NCBI RefSeq assembly: GCF_001905725.1 | Contig: NZ_LIWB01000003.1 | Coordinates: 62,001 to 126,000, forward strand | Length of the DNA: 64,000 nucleotides | Direction: 5' to 3' | From: Streptomyces sp. CB02400 | GTDB lineage: Bacteria; Actinomycetota; Actinomycetes; Streptomycetales; Streptomycetaceae | The notes under the pieces: model-generated | What the model was told of the DNA's origin: nothing | The model's database searches: none | The model's input: the letters and a program-made list of their open reading frames with translations, nothing else | Program-made: the position numbers and the translations under genes | Shown: piece after piece, positions 33,622 to 43,100 of the stretch | How positions within the stretch are numbered: the first letter of the stretch is position 1 | Layout of the letters: the number at the start of each line of letters is the position of its first letter

Positions 33622-36144
33622 TCACCTCCCGCGCAGCGGCTCGACGAGCGGCGCGGTCGCCGAGGGGCGGCCGTCGCCGAGGGAGTCCGCGATGTCGATC
33701 TCGGTCTCCACCTCCTGGAGGACGGTGCCGGTCTCCTGGTACGTGACCGTGAAACGGATGCGGTGGTGGCCGGGGCGCAGGGGAGTGAAACGGAACTCGG
33801 CGCCCGCGTCCGGATCGCCCGGGGGAGACGGCCGGATGGTGACGGAGTGCTCCGGCTGGACGTCGGCGGCGGTGACCGGGACGGCGTGTGCCGAAAGCCA
33901 GGGCAGTGCGTCGACCGGCGCGGACGACCAGGGGTGGTGCACCCCGGGTACGAGATGCAGGGCGATGCGGGACACGCGGTCGGCGGCCGGGGAGTCGTCG
34001 AGCAGGGTGAGACGGATGCGGGACTCCAGGGTCGGGAAGCGGAACAGGTCCTCGTGACGCGGCTCCGGGACGGTGAGGCGCGCGGCGCGGGGAATGCCGA
34101 GCGGGCCGCGTCCCTGCGGCCACTCGATGAGGGCGAGAACGGCGGGCGGATACCGCCGGGAGAGTTCCCGCAGCGCCGCGGACGGCGGGGCCGCGCCGTC
34201 CAGGGCCGCCCGGCAGACGTCGACCCAGGCTTTGCCGGCCTCGTCGCCGATGGAGTCGAACAGGTCCCGGGCCCGGTCGAGCAGTTCGGCGCGCCGTGTG
34301 CCGTGCGGCCGGTTGGCCAGCCTGAACAGCGCCCAGGCCTCCCCGTGCGGGCAGCCGATCCGGGCGAAGACGTCCGCCGCGCGGAGCCGGGCGTTCAGGG
34401 CCACGATGTCCGCTGCCCTCCCGTCACGCGGGTCGATGACGAACTCGCGGTCCAGCCATGCCAGGCCCAGCATGTCCCCGGCGAAGGCGAACCCTTGGCG
34501 CAGGTGGGCCACCGTGGACCGCCGGTGGGACATCCTGAGTGCGCCCAGCATGGCCAGGTACAGATCGCGCCACGCCGCGGCGCGAGGGTCCCGGGTGATG
34601 TGCCGGGCGGCGCGGGCGGACGAGATCGTCTCCTCGGCGACCAGGACGTCGGTCTCCGACAGCACCAGGGCGATGTGCAGCAGCTCGACGTCCGCCCAGT
34701 CCCTTCCGAACGCGTCGTCGATGTCGAGGAACATCGTCTGTGCCGCGGTGACCCGCTTCTCCGCCTGGTCGGGGTCCCCGCGCAGCAGGCACCACCGGCC
34801 GTACTCCAGCATTGCCCAGGCCTCGCCCCGCAGATCCCCTGCCACCTGGTGCGCCTCGACGGCACGCCGCAGCAGCGGGCCCACCCCCCGCAGGTCTCCC
34901 CGGTCGCAGGAGACCCCGGCCTTGGTGTGCAGCACCCAGCCGTTGGTGCCGCGCTCCAACGGCAGGCGCGCGAGCAGCAGTTCGGCGTCCGCCAGCATCC
35001 CGCGCTCCCGGGACGCCTGCGCGCGCTGCAGCACCACCGCCGGATCGTCACCGCCGGCCGCCAGGACCTCGCCCACCGGCATGTTCTCCCCGCACCGCCG
35101 CAGGGCCAGCCCCAGGAACGCCGCGTACGCCGGGTGTCCGCCAGCCGTGCCCGCCGCGGCCTCCCGCAGCGCGAGCAGGTGCGGCACCCTTCCCCGATGG
35201 GCGAGTTCCCCCGCGAGGTACGCCGCGAAGTCCTCTGCGCCCGGACTCCCGGCACACAAGGAGCGAACAGCGAGCAGCAAGTAGGTGGTGGGGTGCTCAC
35301 CGACCAGCGCGGGGGAGTACCGGGCCGCGCGCGTGAGCCTGTCCACCACCTCGGTCGCGCCATGGCGCGTCTCTTCACCGGGCAGGCCGTCCACGATGTC
35401 CGTGACGACGTCCCGGTGCAGTCGCACCGCCGCCCCGGTGTACTGCAGCAGCCCCAGGTCCTGCAGCAGCGCCGCCGCGCCGAACGCCACCGCGTCGTCG
35501 TCCGGCGTACCGGTGCCGGACGTCAGGTACCGGATCAGCCCGTCCGGCAGCCACAGGTCGTCCGAGGCGGTCAGCGCGGCCAGCGCGTCGCACAGACGCG
35601 CCGCCTCAGGGCTCATGCGCTCACGGGCCCCGGCCACCGGCCCGGCCGCCGCCGTCGGTTCGCTCACATCGGCCCGTATGACCCGGGACGGCAGGGTCTC
35701 GCCCGGTCCCACGAGGGCGAGGACCCGGCAGCCGGTGGTTCCGACGGCCCGCTGGAGAGCGTGCAGGAGGGGGGACCGGGCACCGTCCACCACGACGAGC
35801 ACGGGCCCGGCCCGCTCCGCCTGCTCGGCCAGTTCCCGTGCGCAGGCATCGACCACCGGGCCGAGCAGCCGCCCGGGCGGGGCGGTCACGGCGTCCGCCA
35901 GCCGGCCCGGCGCCGCACTCAGGAGGTCCAGGAGCCGCAGCAGTGTCACCACGGGGGGCTCGAGGGCACTCACGTGGTCAAGCCAGCGCACCGTGGCGGA
36001 CCGGTCGGCCGACAACCACCTGTCGGTCAACCGATCCGCCACCGCGTCCCTGCCGCGTCCCGGAGCCACGCCGGCCACCACCACCGGCTGGGACTCCAGC
36101 GCGGCCCACAGCTCCTCGTCCCCCGCCAACGGCACGTCACTCAT
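33622..36144 (-). CDS. TPR protein with degenerate NTPase-like N-terminus and C-terminal beta domain
   Basis: The 840-residue protein begins with an NTPase-like stretch, but its P-loop is decayed (VVVAGVAPGRGRDAVADRL, residues 21-39) and the Walker B-like VLVVVDGA lacks the usual acidic pair. From about 330 to 650 it is a superhelix of TPR-like helical pairs. The last 150 residues (about 690-840) look like an Ig-like beta-sandwich (GHHRIRFTVTYQETGTVLQ). It has no TM segment. A GGAGGGGG ribosome-binding site precedes ATG 36144, 40 nt after the STAND gene. It may be an adaptor between the STAND switch and the CHAT protease, or the CHAT substrate. Confidence 0.75.
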   Translation of the reverse strand: MSDVPLAGDEELWAALESQPVVVAGVAPGRGRDAVADRLTDRWLSADRSATVRWLDHVSALEPPVVTLLRLLDLLSAAPGRLADAVTAPPGRLLGPVVDACARELAEQAERAGPVLVVVDGARSPLLHALQRAVGTTGCRVLALVGPGETLPSRVIRADVSEPTAAAGPVAGARERMSPEAARLCDALAALTASDDLWLPDGLIRYLTSGTGTPDDDAVAFGAAALLQDLGLLQYTGAAVRLHRDVVTDIVDGLPGEETRHGATEVVDRLTRAARYSPALVGEHPTTYLLLAVRSLCAGSPGAEDFAAYLAGELAHRGRVPHLLALREAAAGTAGGHPAYAAFLGLALRRCGENMPVGEVLAAGGDDPAVVLQRAQASRERGMLADAELLLARLPLERGTNGWVLHTKAGVSCDRGDLRGVGPLLRRAVEAHQVAGDLRGEAWAMLEYGRWCLLRGDPDQAEKRVTAAQTMFLDIDDAFGRDWADVELLHIALVLSETDVLVAEETISSARAARHITRDPRAAAWRDLYLAMLGALRMSHRRSTVAHLRQGFAFAGDMLGLAWLDREFVIDPRDGRAADIVALNARLRAADVFARIGCPHGEAWALFRLANRPHGTRRAELLDRARDLFDSIGDEAGKAWVDVCRAALDGAAPPSAALRELSRRYPPAVLALIEWPQGRGPLGIPRAARLTVPEPRHEDLFRFPTLESRIRLTLLDDSPAADRVSRIALHLVPGVHHPWSSAPVDALPWLSAHAVPVTAADVQPEHSVTIRPSPPGDPDAGAEFRFTPLRPGHHRIRFTVTYQETGTVLQEVETEIDIADSLGDGRPSATAPLVEPLRGR

Positions 36145-36184
36145 CCAGCGTCCCCCTCCGTACGGCCCGGGACATACCCCGTTC

Positions 36185-39100
36185 CTACGCCTTCGAGCCC
36201 ACCGCCACCCCCATGACCTCCCGTGCGTGGCGACTGGGGACCATGCCCAGGTGCCAGGCCTGCCAGCCCGCCTCCAGGCTGACGCCCCGTTCCAGGAGGA
36301 GCTGGTACGCCTCCACGCAGTCGGACAGTTTTCCGTCGCGGGAGTCGTGGCCGGACCGGCCCAGCCGGGACAGCTCCTCCTGGGCCACCGCCGTACCGAC
36401 CTCCGTACCGCCCGGTGCCGCGTACGGCAGCAGCGTGCAGCGCAGGAAGCGTGCCCAGTCCTCGCCGCGCCGGTCGCCGTAGGACACGAACAGGGACACC
36501 GCCTCGTCGCACAGCGCCAGCGCCTGCTGCGTGCGCGCGTTGCCCGCGTCGACGACCGCCAGCTCCAGGCAGGTCCACGCCTCCCCGTGCGCGACCCCGA
36601 TGCGCTGGAAGTCGGCGCGGGCGTCCACCAGGAGCTGCCGGGCGAACCCGGAGTTCCGCAGCGACCCCGTCCGGGCGGCCCGCTGGTCCCGGGTCACCCG
36701 CGCCGAGTGGTGCCGGGCGCAGGCCAGGCCGTACACGTCCCGCATCCGGGAGAACATCGTGCGGGCGCGTTCCAGCTCACGCACCGCCCGGTCCAGGTCA
36801 CCGGTCTCCTCCAGCGCCTGGCCCAGGTAGTACAGCGTCCACGCCTCGCCCCGCGCGTCCTCGTTGTCCCGGTGCCGGGCGGCGGCCCGGCGCAGGTCCT
36901 CCACCGCCGGTGAGGCGTCCCCGTCGACCAGCCGGGCCCGCGCCAGTTCGGTCAGCGCCCACGCCTCACCGCGGGCGTCGCGGGTGCGGCCGTACAGCTC
37001 CAGGGCCGTGCGCAGCTCGGCCTCCGCGCGCGGCACGTCACCCATCCGCAGGTTCAGCTGGCCGAGCTGGAAGTGCGCCCACGCCTGCCCGTGCACGGAC
37101 TCGCCCGCGCGGTGCAGCACCAGCGACTCGGTGAGCAGGTCCAGCGCCTCGGACAGCCGGGCCCGGTCCCGCTCCACCGCGGCGAGCGCGTGCATCGTCC
37201 AGGCGCGGTCGGTGGCCAGCCCGGGCGCGGCCTGCAGATTCAGCGCCTCCCGCAGCTTCGCCGACGCCTCCGTCAGATTGCCCTGGTGGTGCAGCGTGAT
37301 GCCCAGCGAGGTCAGCGCCCGCGCCGCGCCCGCGTCGTGCTGCGCCTCCCGGTACAGGTCCACCACCGACGTCAGCGTGGTCCGCGCCTTGTCCAGCTCG
37401 CCGAGCTGCCGTGCCGCGATACCGGTGCGCCACTGCACGGAGCGCACCAGCAGCCCTTCGTCCACGGCCTGCGCCAGCTCGTTGATCTCACCGAGGCGGT
37501 ACAGGTCGCCGCGCAGCAGGCAGTAGTCGCACAGCGCGCCGAGCAGGTTCAGCACCGCCCTCCGGTCCACGCCCTCCGCGTGCCGCAGCGCCGCCGTGAT
37601 GAAGCTCGACTCGTCGTCGAGCCAGCGCAGCGCCTCGTCCAGCGAGGTGAAGCCGTACGGGCTGAAGCGGTCCGAGCGGGTCGACATGTTGCCGTCGACC
37701 AGCCGCAGCACCGAGTCGGCCAGCTCGGCGTAGTTCACGATCAGCCGTTCCTGCGCGGCCGTGCGCTCGGCGGGTTCCTCCTCGTCGAGGAGCCGGGCCA
37801 GGGCGAAGGCGCGGACGAGGTCGTGCAGCCGGTAGCGGCTGTGCCGTACGCGGTCGATCAGACCGGCGCGGTGCAGCGCGACCAGGTGCCGGGTGGCCTC
37901 GGCCTCGTCGGTGGCGAGGAGGGCCGCCGCCGCGGCGGCACCCAGGGAGGCCCGGCCGGCCAGGGCGAGCCGCCGCAGCAGCCGCCGCAGGATCTCCGGC
38001 TGGTCGGTGTAGCGCAGCCACAGCGCCCGCTCGACCGGCTCGACGGGCCCGTAGGCGCCCAGGTCGGTGGCGAGCGCGAGGGGCGAGCGGGGGCCGAGGG
38101 CCGCCCCGGCGATGCGCAGCGCCAGCGGCAGGCCCCCGCACAGCTCCCGCACCCGCTCGGCGGAGTCGGCGTCGTAGGGCCCCGAGGAGTCCTGCGCGGC
38201 GACCGCGAGCAGCTCCTCCGCACCGGCCGCGTCCAGCGGCTCCACCGGCAGCTGGTGGACCCGGGCCGGCAGATCGTCCGGCAGCCCGAGCGGCGCGCGG
38301 GAGGTGACGAGGACGAGGCTGTCGGACCGTTCCGGTATCAGCGTGCGCACCTGCTGCGGATCGGAGGCGTCGTCCAGCACCACCGTCACCGGCATCCCGG
38401 TCAGGTGCTGGTGGTACAGCTCGCTCAGCCGCTTGACCTGCTGGTCGGGGGAGGACCGCTCACGGAACAGCAACTGCTCGCGGGGCGCCCCGAGCCGGTT
38501 CAGCAGGTGCAGCAGCGCGTCCCGGGTGGACAGCGGGGGCTCGCCGGGGCTGTCGCCGCGCAGGTCGACGACGCAGGCGCCGCGGAAGTGGTCCTTCAGG
38601 TCGTGCGCGGCGCGCACCGCGAGCGTCGTGCGGCCGCTGCCGGACGCCCCGTGCAGCACGACCACCGTCGGCTGGGTCTCCGTGGTCGCGCGGGCCGCCT
38701 GCACCCACTGCCGGATGCGCGCCATCTCCTGCCGCCGTCCCGCGAACGGGCCCAGCGGCTCCGGGAGTTGCCCGAACGACTGCTCCAGCACGCTCCGTCC
38801 GCGGGCCGCCGCGCTCTTGTCCGTGCCGCGCAGCCGGGGCCCCGCCTTCTTCGGCCCGGTGGACGCGGCCAGCACCCGCTGCTGGTCCAGGAACGGACGG
38901 ATCCCCCGTACCTCCAGCGCCGTCAGCCACTGCAGCCGCAACTGCTGCGGCCCGCCCGGCTGGCTCACCGCGCCGGCCCGGTGGTGCGCGGCGGGCACAT
39001 GCGTGCCGGCCACCTTCACCACCGTCGCCGCCGCGCCGACGACCCCGACGGTCACGCCCGCGCCCAGCGCCGTCCCGGTGCCCGTCCCGAGCGCCATGTC

Positions 39101-39385
39101 GGCGACCACGGCCGCGACCCCCGCCACCCCGGCCACCAGCAGCGGCGTCCCGGCGCCCTCGCGGGCGTAACGCTGCCGGAAGGTGAGCTGCCCGGCCTCC
39201 GCCTCGTCCAGGGCGCGCGTGTACGCCTCGTACTCCTCGGCCGCCGCCTGCGCCATCGTGTCCAGCGCCCCGCGCGCCCGCGCGAGCAGCACCTTGCCGT
39301 CGGTGCGCCCGCCCGACCTGCGCACCTCCTCCTCCACGGCCCGCGCCAACAGCCGCTCGGCGTCCGCCCGCTGACTGTCCCGCAT
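36185..39385 (-). CDS. Membrane-anchored STAND (NB-ARC) NTPase with C-terminal TPRs
   Basis: The 1066-residue protein has a helical head (about 1-65), two adjacent TM segments (about 70-115), an NB-ARC-like core (about 205-520) and a long TPR array (about 600-1000). The P-loop reads HGASGSGRTTLAV with Arg252 where Walker A normally has Lys, while Walker B is conventional (VTVVLDDASD) and the GLPLALRIAG motif of NB-ARC proteins is present. STAND proteins are signal-triggered switches that oligomerise on ligand or threat sensing through their repeats. ATG 39385 has GGAGGGGG eight nt upstream. It lies in an operon with the CHAT and hydrolase genes. Confidence 0.85.
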   Translation of the reverse strand: MRDSQRADAERLLARAVEEEVRRSGGRTDGKVLLARARGALDTMAQAAAEEYEAYTRALDEAEAGQLTFRQRYAREGAGTPLLVAGVAGVAAVVADMALGTGTGTALGAGVTVGVVGAAATVVKVAGTHVPAAHHRAGAVSQPGGPQQLRLQWLTALEVRGIRPFLDQQRVLAASTGPKKAGPRLRGTDKSAAARGRSVLEQSFGQLPEPLGPFAGRRQEMARIRQWVQAARATTETQPTVVVLHGASGSGRTTLAVRAAHDLKDHFRGACVVDLRGDSPGEPPLSTRDALLHLLNRLGAPREQLLFRERSSPDQQVKRLSELYHQHLTGMPVTVVLDDASDPQQVRTLIPERSDSLVLVTSRAPLGLPDDLPARVHQLPVEPLDAAGAEELLAVAAQDSSGPYDADSAERVRELCGGLPLALRIAGAALGPRSPLALATDLGAYGPVEPVERALWLRYTDQPEILRRLLRRLALAGRASLGAAAAAALLATDEAEATRHLVALHRAGLIDRVRHSRYRLHDLVRAFALARLLDEEEPAERTAAQERLIVNYAELADSVLRLVDGNMSTRSDRFSPYGFTSLDEALRWLDDESSFITAALRHAEGVDRRAVLNLLGALCDYCLLRGDLYRLGEINELAQAVDEGLLVRSVQWRTGIAARQLGELDKARTTLTSVVDLYREAQHDAGAARALTSLGITLHHQGNLTEASAKLREALNLQAAPGLATDRAWTMHALAAVERDRARLSEALDLLTESLVLHRAGESVHGQAWAHFQLGQLNLRMGDVPRAEAELRTALELYGRTRDARGEAWALTELARARLVDGDASPAVEDLRRAAARHRDNEDARGEAWTLYYLGQALEETGDLDRAVRELERARTMFSRMRDVYGLACARHHSARVTRDQRAARTGSLRNSGFARQLLVDARADFQRIGVAHGEAWTCLELAVVDAGNARTQQALALCDEAVSLFVSYGDRRGEDWARFLRCTLLPYAAPGGTEVGTAVAQEELSRLGRSGHDSRDGKLSDCVEAYQLLLERGVSLEAGWQAWHLGMVPSRHAREVMGVAVGSKA

Positions 39386-39480
39386 GACATGTCCCCCTCC
39401 GGCGGCAACTCCTTCGCTCACGAGTGTCCTTCGTACGGGCCGTCAGCGCGAGGGGGCGACGATCAACGGCTGCGCCGGCG

Positions 39481-39780
39481 CTACCTCTTCACCCGGCTGC
39501 GGACCGCGAGGGCCGCGAGTCCGAGCAGGGCCGGTTCGACGACGCGGGAGGTCATCTCGACGTAGGTGCCCGCGGTGGTCAGTTCCTGCCCGGAGGAGCG
39601 GAAGACCACGGAGTTGATGACGACCCGCAGCGACTTCTCGAACCGCTCGGTCGACAGCCGACTGCCGTACAGGCCCCGGCGGTCGACCGGGTCGGGGGCG
39701 TCCTGGGGCGGGCCCCACGGCATCGGCACCGGCACGGTGGCGACGGCGGCCAGGAGCAGCCACCCGAGGGCCCGTACCAC
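39481..39780 (-). CDS. Small two-TM protein at the head of the STAND-CHAT operon
   Basis: A 99-residue protein can be read from GTG 39780. It has an N-terminal hydrophobic segment (ALGWLLLAAVATVPVPM), a soluble stretch with DRRGLYGSRLSTERFEKSLR, and a C-terminal hydrophobic segment (VEPALLGLAALAV) before a basic end. The ribosome-binding site is weak, and an ATG at 39885 would give 134 residues, so the start is uncertain. The 95-bp gap to the STAND gene is compatible with one operon. It could be a membrane partner of the STAND protein. Confidence 0.5.
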   Translation of the reverse strand: MVRALGWLLLAAVATVPVPMPWGPPQDAPDPVDRRGLYGSRLSTERFEKSLRVVINSVVFRSSGQELTTAGTYVEMTSRVVEPALLGLAALAVRSRVKR

Positions 39781-39944
39781 CCGCAGGCCGTACCCGGACA
39801 CGGCGCATGTGTCACGGCAGGCGGAAATCAGCCGACCTGTACTGCCCGTTCCGCCGTGCTCACACGCTCGCCGCAAAGGCTTCACGGTCGTGCCGCCGAG
39901 GGGAACCAGGGACGGTTTTCGGCTATTGCGTGATCAAGTCTTGC

Positions 39945-40125
39945 CTGACATGTACGCGCGGTACCTACTATGGCCGCCGCTCGAAGGAGTGGACCAGACC
40001 ACTCCTTCGCTCACGGGGCGATTCGCGGGCGGAGGGCTTCGGTGTACGAGGGCGCCGCGCTTGCCCGTTGTCACCTTGGGGCGGTTCTGCGCGGCTGACA
40101 GGCGGACACGTCCACGTGTCCGCCT
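39945..40125 (+). promoter_or_regulatory. Promoter and structured leader before the 1352-residue exoprotein gene
   Basis: CTGACA (39945-39950) and TACTAT (39967-39972) are 16 bp apart. Downstream, CGAAGGAGTGG (39983-39993) pairs perfectly with CCACTCCTTCG (40000-40010), and AGGCGGACACGT (40100-40111) with ACGTGTCCGCCT (40114-40125). If this promoter is used, the mRNA has a leader of about 200 nt with two strong hairpins before the TTG start at 40176. Either palindrome could equally be a DNA operator. Confidence 0.45.
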
Positions 40126-40175
40126 TGCCGGCGGAGTCTGTTCGGTCAGATGCACCACCGGACCCTGGAGAACTC

Positions 40176-43100
40176 TTGAGACGAAGAAGCAGAAGCAGAT
40201 GGGCTGCCGTCACAGCCGCGGCCATGGCCGCGGCGCTGCTGCCGTCGGCCTACGCCTGGGCGGGCCCCGACGGGCAGGACACGGCGGCGACAGCGAGAAG
40301 TACGGAACAGCCCCCGACTCCGGAGCCCTCCGCGAACCCCTCCGCGGATGCCGGTGACCGGTCCGGCCCCGTCGACAGCGGTCCGTCGAAGGTGGAGAAG
40401 CCGGACGGAACGCTTCCGCAGGGCTGGCGCACCTCGGACGACCGGGCCGTCACCGTGGTCGGTGACCCGCAGGGGCTGCACCTGCTGGTCGCGGAGAGTT
40501 CCGAAGCGTACCAGTGGCGTGAGGTCGCGACCCTGCGTGAGGACGGCTTCGACGCCGACGCCTGGATCGGCAACGTGTGCGTCACGGGCTCGGGGAAGCG
40601 TGCGGTCGTCGCCTACGCGCCCCGGACCTTCACCAACGAGCCGGCGCTGTTCGACCGGGGCGGCTTCGCGGCCGTGGTGGACCTGGCGGACGGCAAGGTG
40701 ACCAAGTTGCGGGAGCAGGTCTCCCTGGCCTACTTCAACCCCGGCTGCGGCACGGACGAGACCGTGGTGCTCAGTCAGTTCGGCGACGAGTCGGTGGGCA
40801 GGACCCGGCTGCTGCGGCTCGACGCCTCCACCGGCAAGGTCACCCGTACTCAGATCGTGCCGGGCGAGGCGACGTCGGCCGTGCCGGTCGAGGACGGCAT
40901 CGTCGCGGCCTTCGGCGACAAGCTGACCCGGGTCGCCGCCGACGGGCGCAGGAAAGTGATCGGCGAGACGTCGGGTCCCGCGTTCCGCCTGCACCCGGAC
41001 GCCGACGGCGGAGTCGGCTTCCTCGACCGCGAGGGCGACCGGGTCAACGTTCGCCGTACGACGTCCGACGGCAAGGTCGGTACCCTCGCTCACGGCCGGC
41101 TCGGCCGGGTCGGTCTCGTCGGCGGCACCGGCGGCAGGCTCTTCCTCACCGGCGATGCCGAGGACGTGACCGCCCTGCCGGCGAGCATCAAGCGCCTGGA
41201 CGTCGCGGCCGACGCCCAGGTCTCCTCGCACGGACGTCTGGCCGTGCGCAAGGCCGTCTCCGCCGGCCTGCGCACGCACGGGTCACCGGACCCGCTGGCC
41301 GATCGGGCGGACGAAGGCATCGCGCTGCCGTACCGGGTCGAGGCCGAGGTGCCGCAGACCGACAAGAAGGTCGAGTTCACCGTCCCCGGCAAGACGGCCT
41401 CCACCCCGGAGAAGCCCTCACCGGCCCTGCGGACCGCCTCCCCGGCGGATGCGGGCGGCTCCGGGAAGCAGGAGCAGGGCACGCGGACCCAGGCGGCCGG
41501 GCCCCGCCTGCTGGCCGCGGTCGACTCCTCCTCCACCACGTACGATCCGGAAGCCACGTGCGGCGTCCCTCGTAACCACCCCAACTACCAGGCGCTGCAA
41601 CCCACCCCCAACCAGGTCGAGTGGGCGGTGGACATGGCGATCCGGGGCAACCTCACCAGCGGCTGGGTCGCCCAGGGCGGCTGGCGCTCCCAGGCCGGAC
41701 TCGGCTCGTCGGTGTCGCCGTCCTCCATGTTCCCGCTGCCGGAACTCAAGGACGCGCCGGCGGGCTCCCGGATACCGGCCCAGGTGCTGCTGGGCGTTCT
41801 CGCCCAGGAGTCCAACCTCTGGCAGTCGACCCATCACGTGCTGCCGGGCCAGACCGGCAGCCCGCTGATCGGGAACTTCTACGGCACCAACATCTACCCC
41901 GGCACGCCCGGTTACGACCCCGACAAGTACTGGACCGTCAACTGGGCCGAGGCGGACTGCGGCTACGGCATGGGCCAGCAGACCGACGGCATGAGCAGCG
42001 CCTCCCGTCAGCAGCCGGGCAAGCCCGCGGCGTTCCCCGCGGACCAGCAGCGCGCGATCGCCCTCGACTACGCGGCCAACGTCGCCGTCGCGGCGCAGAC
42101 CCTGTCGAAGAAGTGGAACGAGCTGCACACCGACGGCCAGCGCGTCGAGATCAACGACGACGACCCGCGCAACATCGAGAACTGGTTCGCCGCGGTGTGG
42201 AACTACAACCTGGGCTTCAACACCCCTGACTCCGAGGGCAAGTGGGGTCTCGGCTGGCTGAACAACCCCGCCAACCCGAAGTACCCGGCGGACCGCAACG
42301 CCTTCCTCGACAACAACAGCTACGCGGACGCCGCCCATCCGCAGGACTGGCCCTACCCCGAGAAGGTGATGGGCTGGGCCGCGTTCCCCATCGACACCGG
42401 ACGCGCCTACAGCGACTCCGGCGAGCAGAACGACAGCAACACGCACGGCTACCAGGCGGCCTGGTGGAACAGCGCCCTCTACCGTACGACCGGCATCAAG
42501 CCGCCGCTCAACGCCTTCTGCAACGACACCAACGGCTGCGACGACACCAGCCCGCCGGACTGCACCACCCTGGACTGCTTCGAAGCGCGCTGGTACGACG
42601 GAAACGCCAAGTGGAAGACGTGCTCCGGCGACTGCGGCTTCGAGACCCTCACCTACAAGACCCTGCGCTCGGAACTCGGCCGGGGCAACAGCGGCACACC
42701 CACGTGCAGCACCGGTGGTCTGCCTTCCAACGCGCTGATCATCGACGACGTCGCCGACAGCGTGCCGACCATGCGCACGGACTGCGGCAAGTCCTGGACC
42801 AACGCGGGCAGACTGGAGTGGGAGTTCGCTCCGACCGCCCCCAACGGGACCGACAGCACAGTCACCACGTATGAGGGCAAGGAGGACTTCCACCAGGTCG
42901 GCGGCGGGTTCGGGTCCCACTTCTGGTTCGCCCACACCCGCAACGGACAGAAGAGCATCGACAAGATGCGGGTCACGGGCACCTGGAAACTGGACAGGAA
43001 CATGGACCAGTGGGCCCGTGTGCTCGTGCATCTGCCCGACACCGGTGCCCACACCCAGCAGGCGCGCTACCGCATCGACCTGGGCGACGGCAGCGCGCCG

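Noticed and set aside
33610-39565. Plus-strand frames of 868 and 830 codons opposite the STAND and TPR genes
   Set aside because: Codon-position GC and the motifs (NB-ARC, TPR) support only the minus-strand genes; the plus frames look like Arg/Gln/Val-rich shadows.
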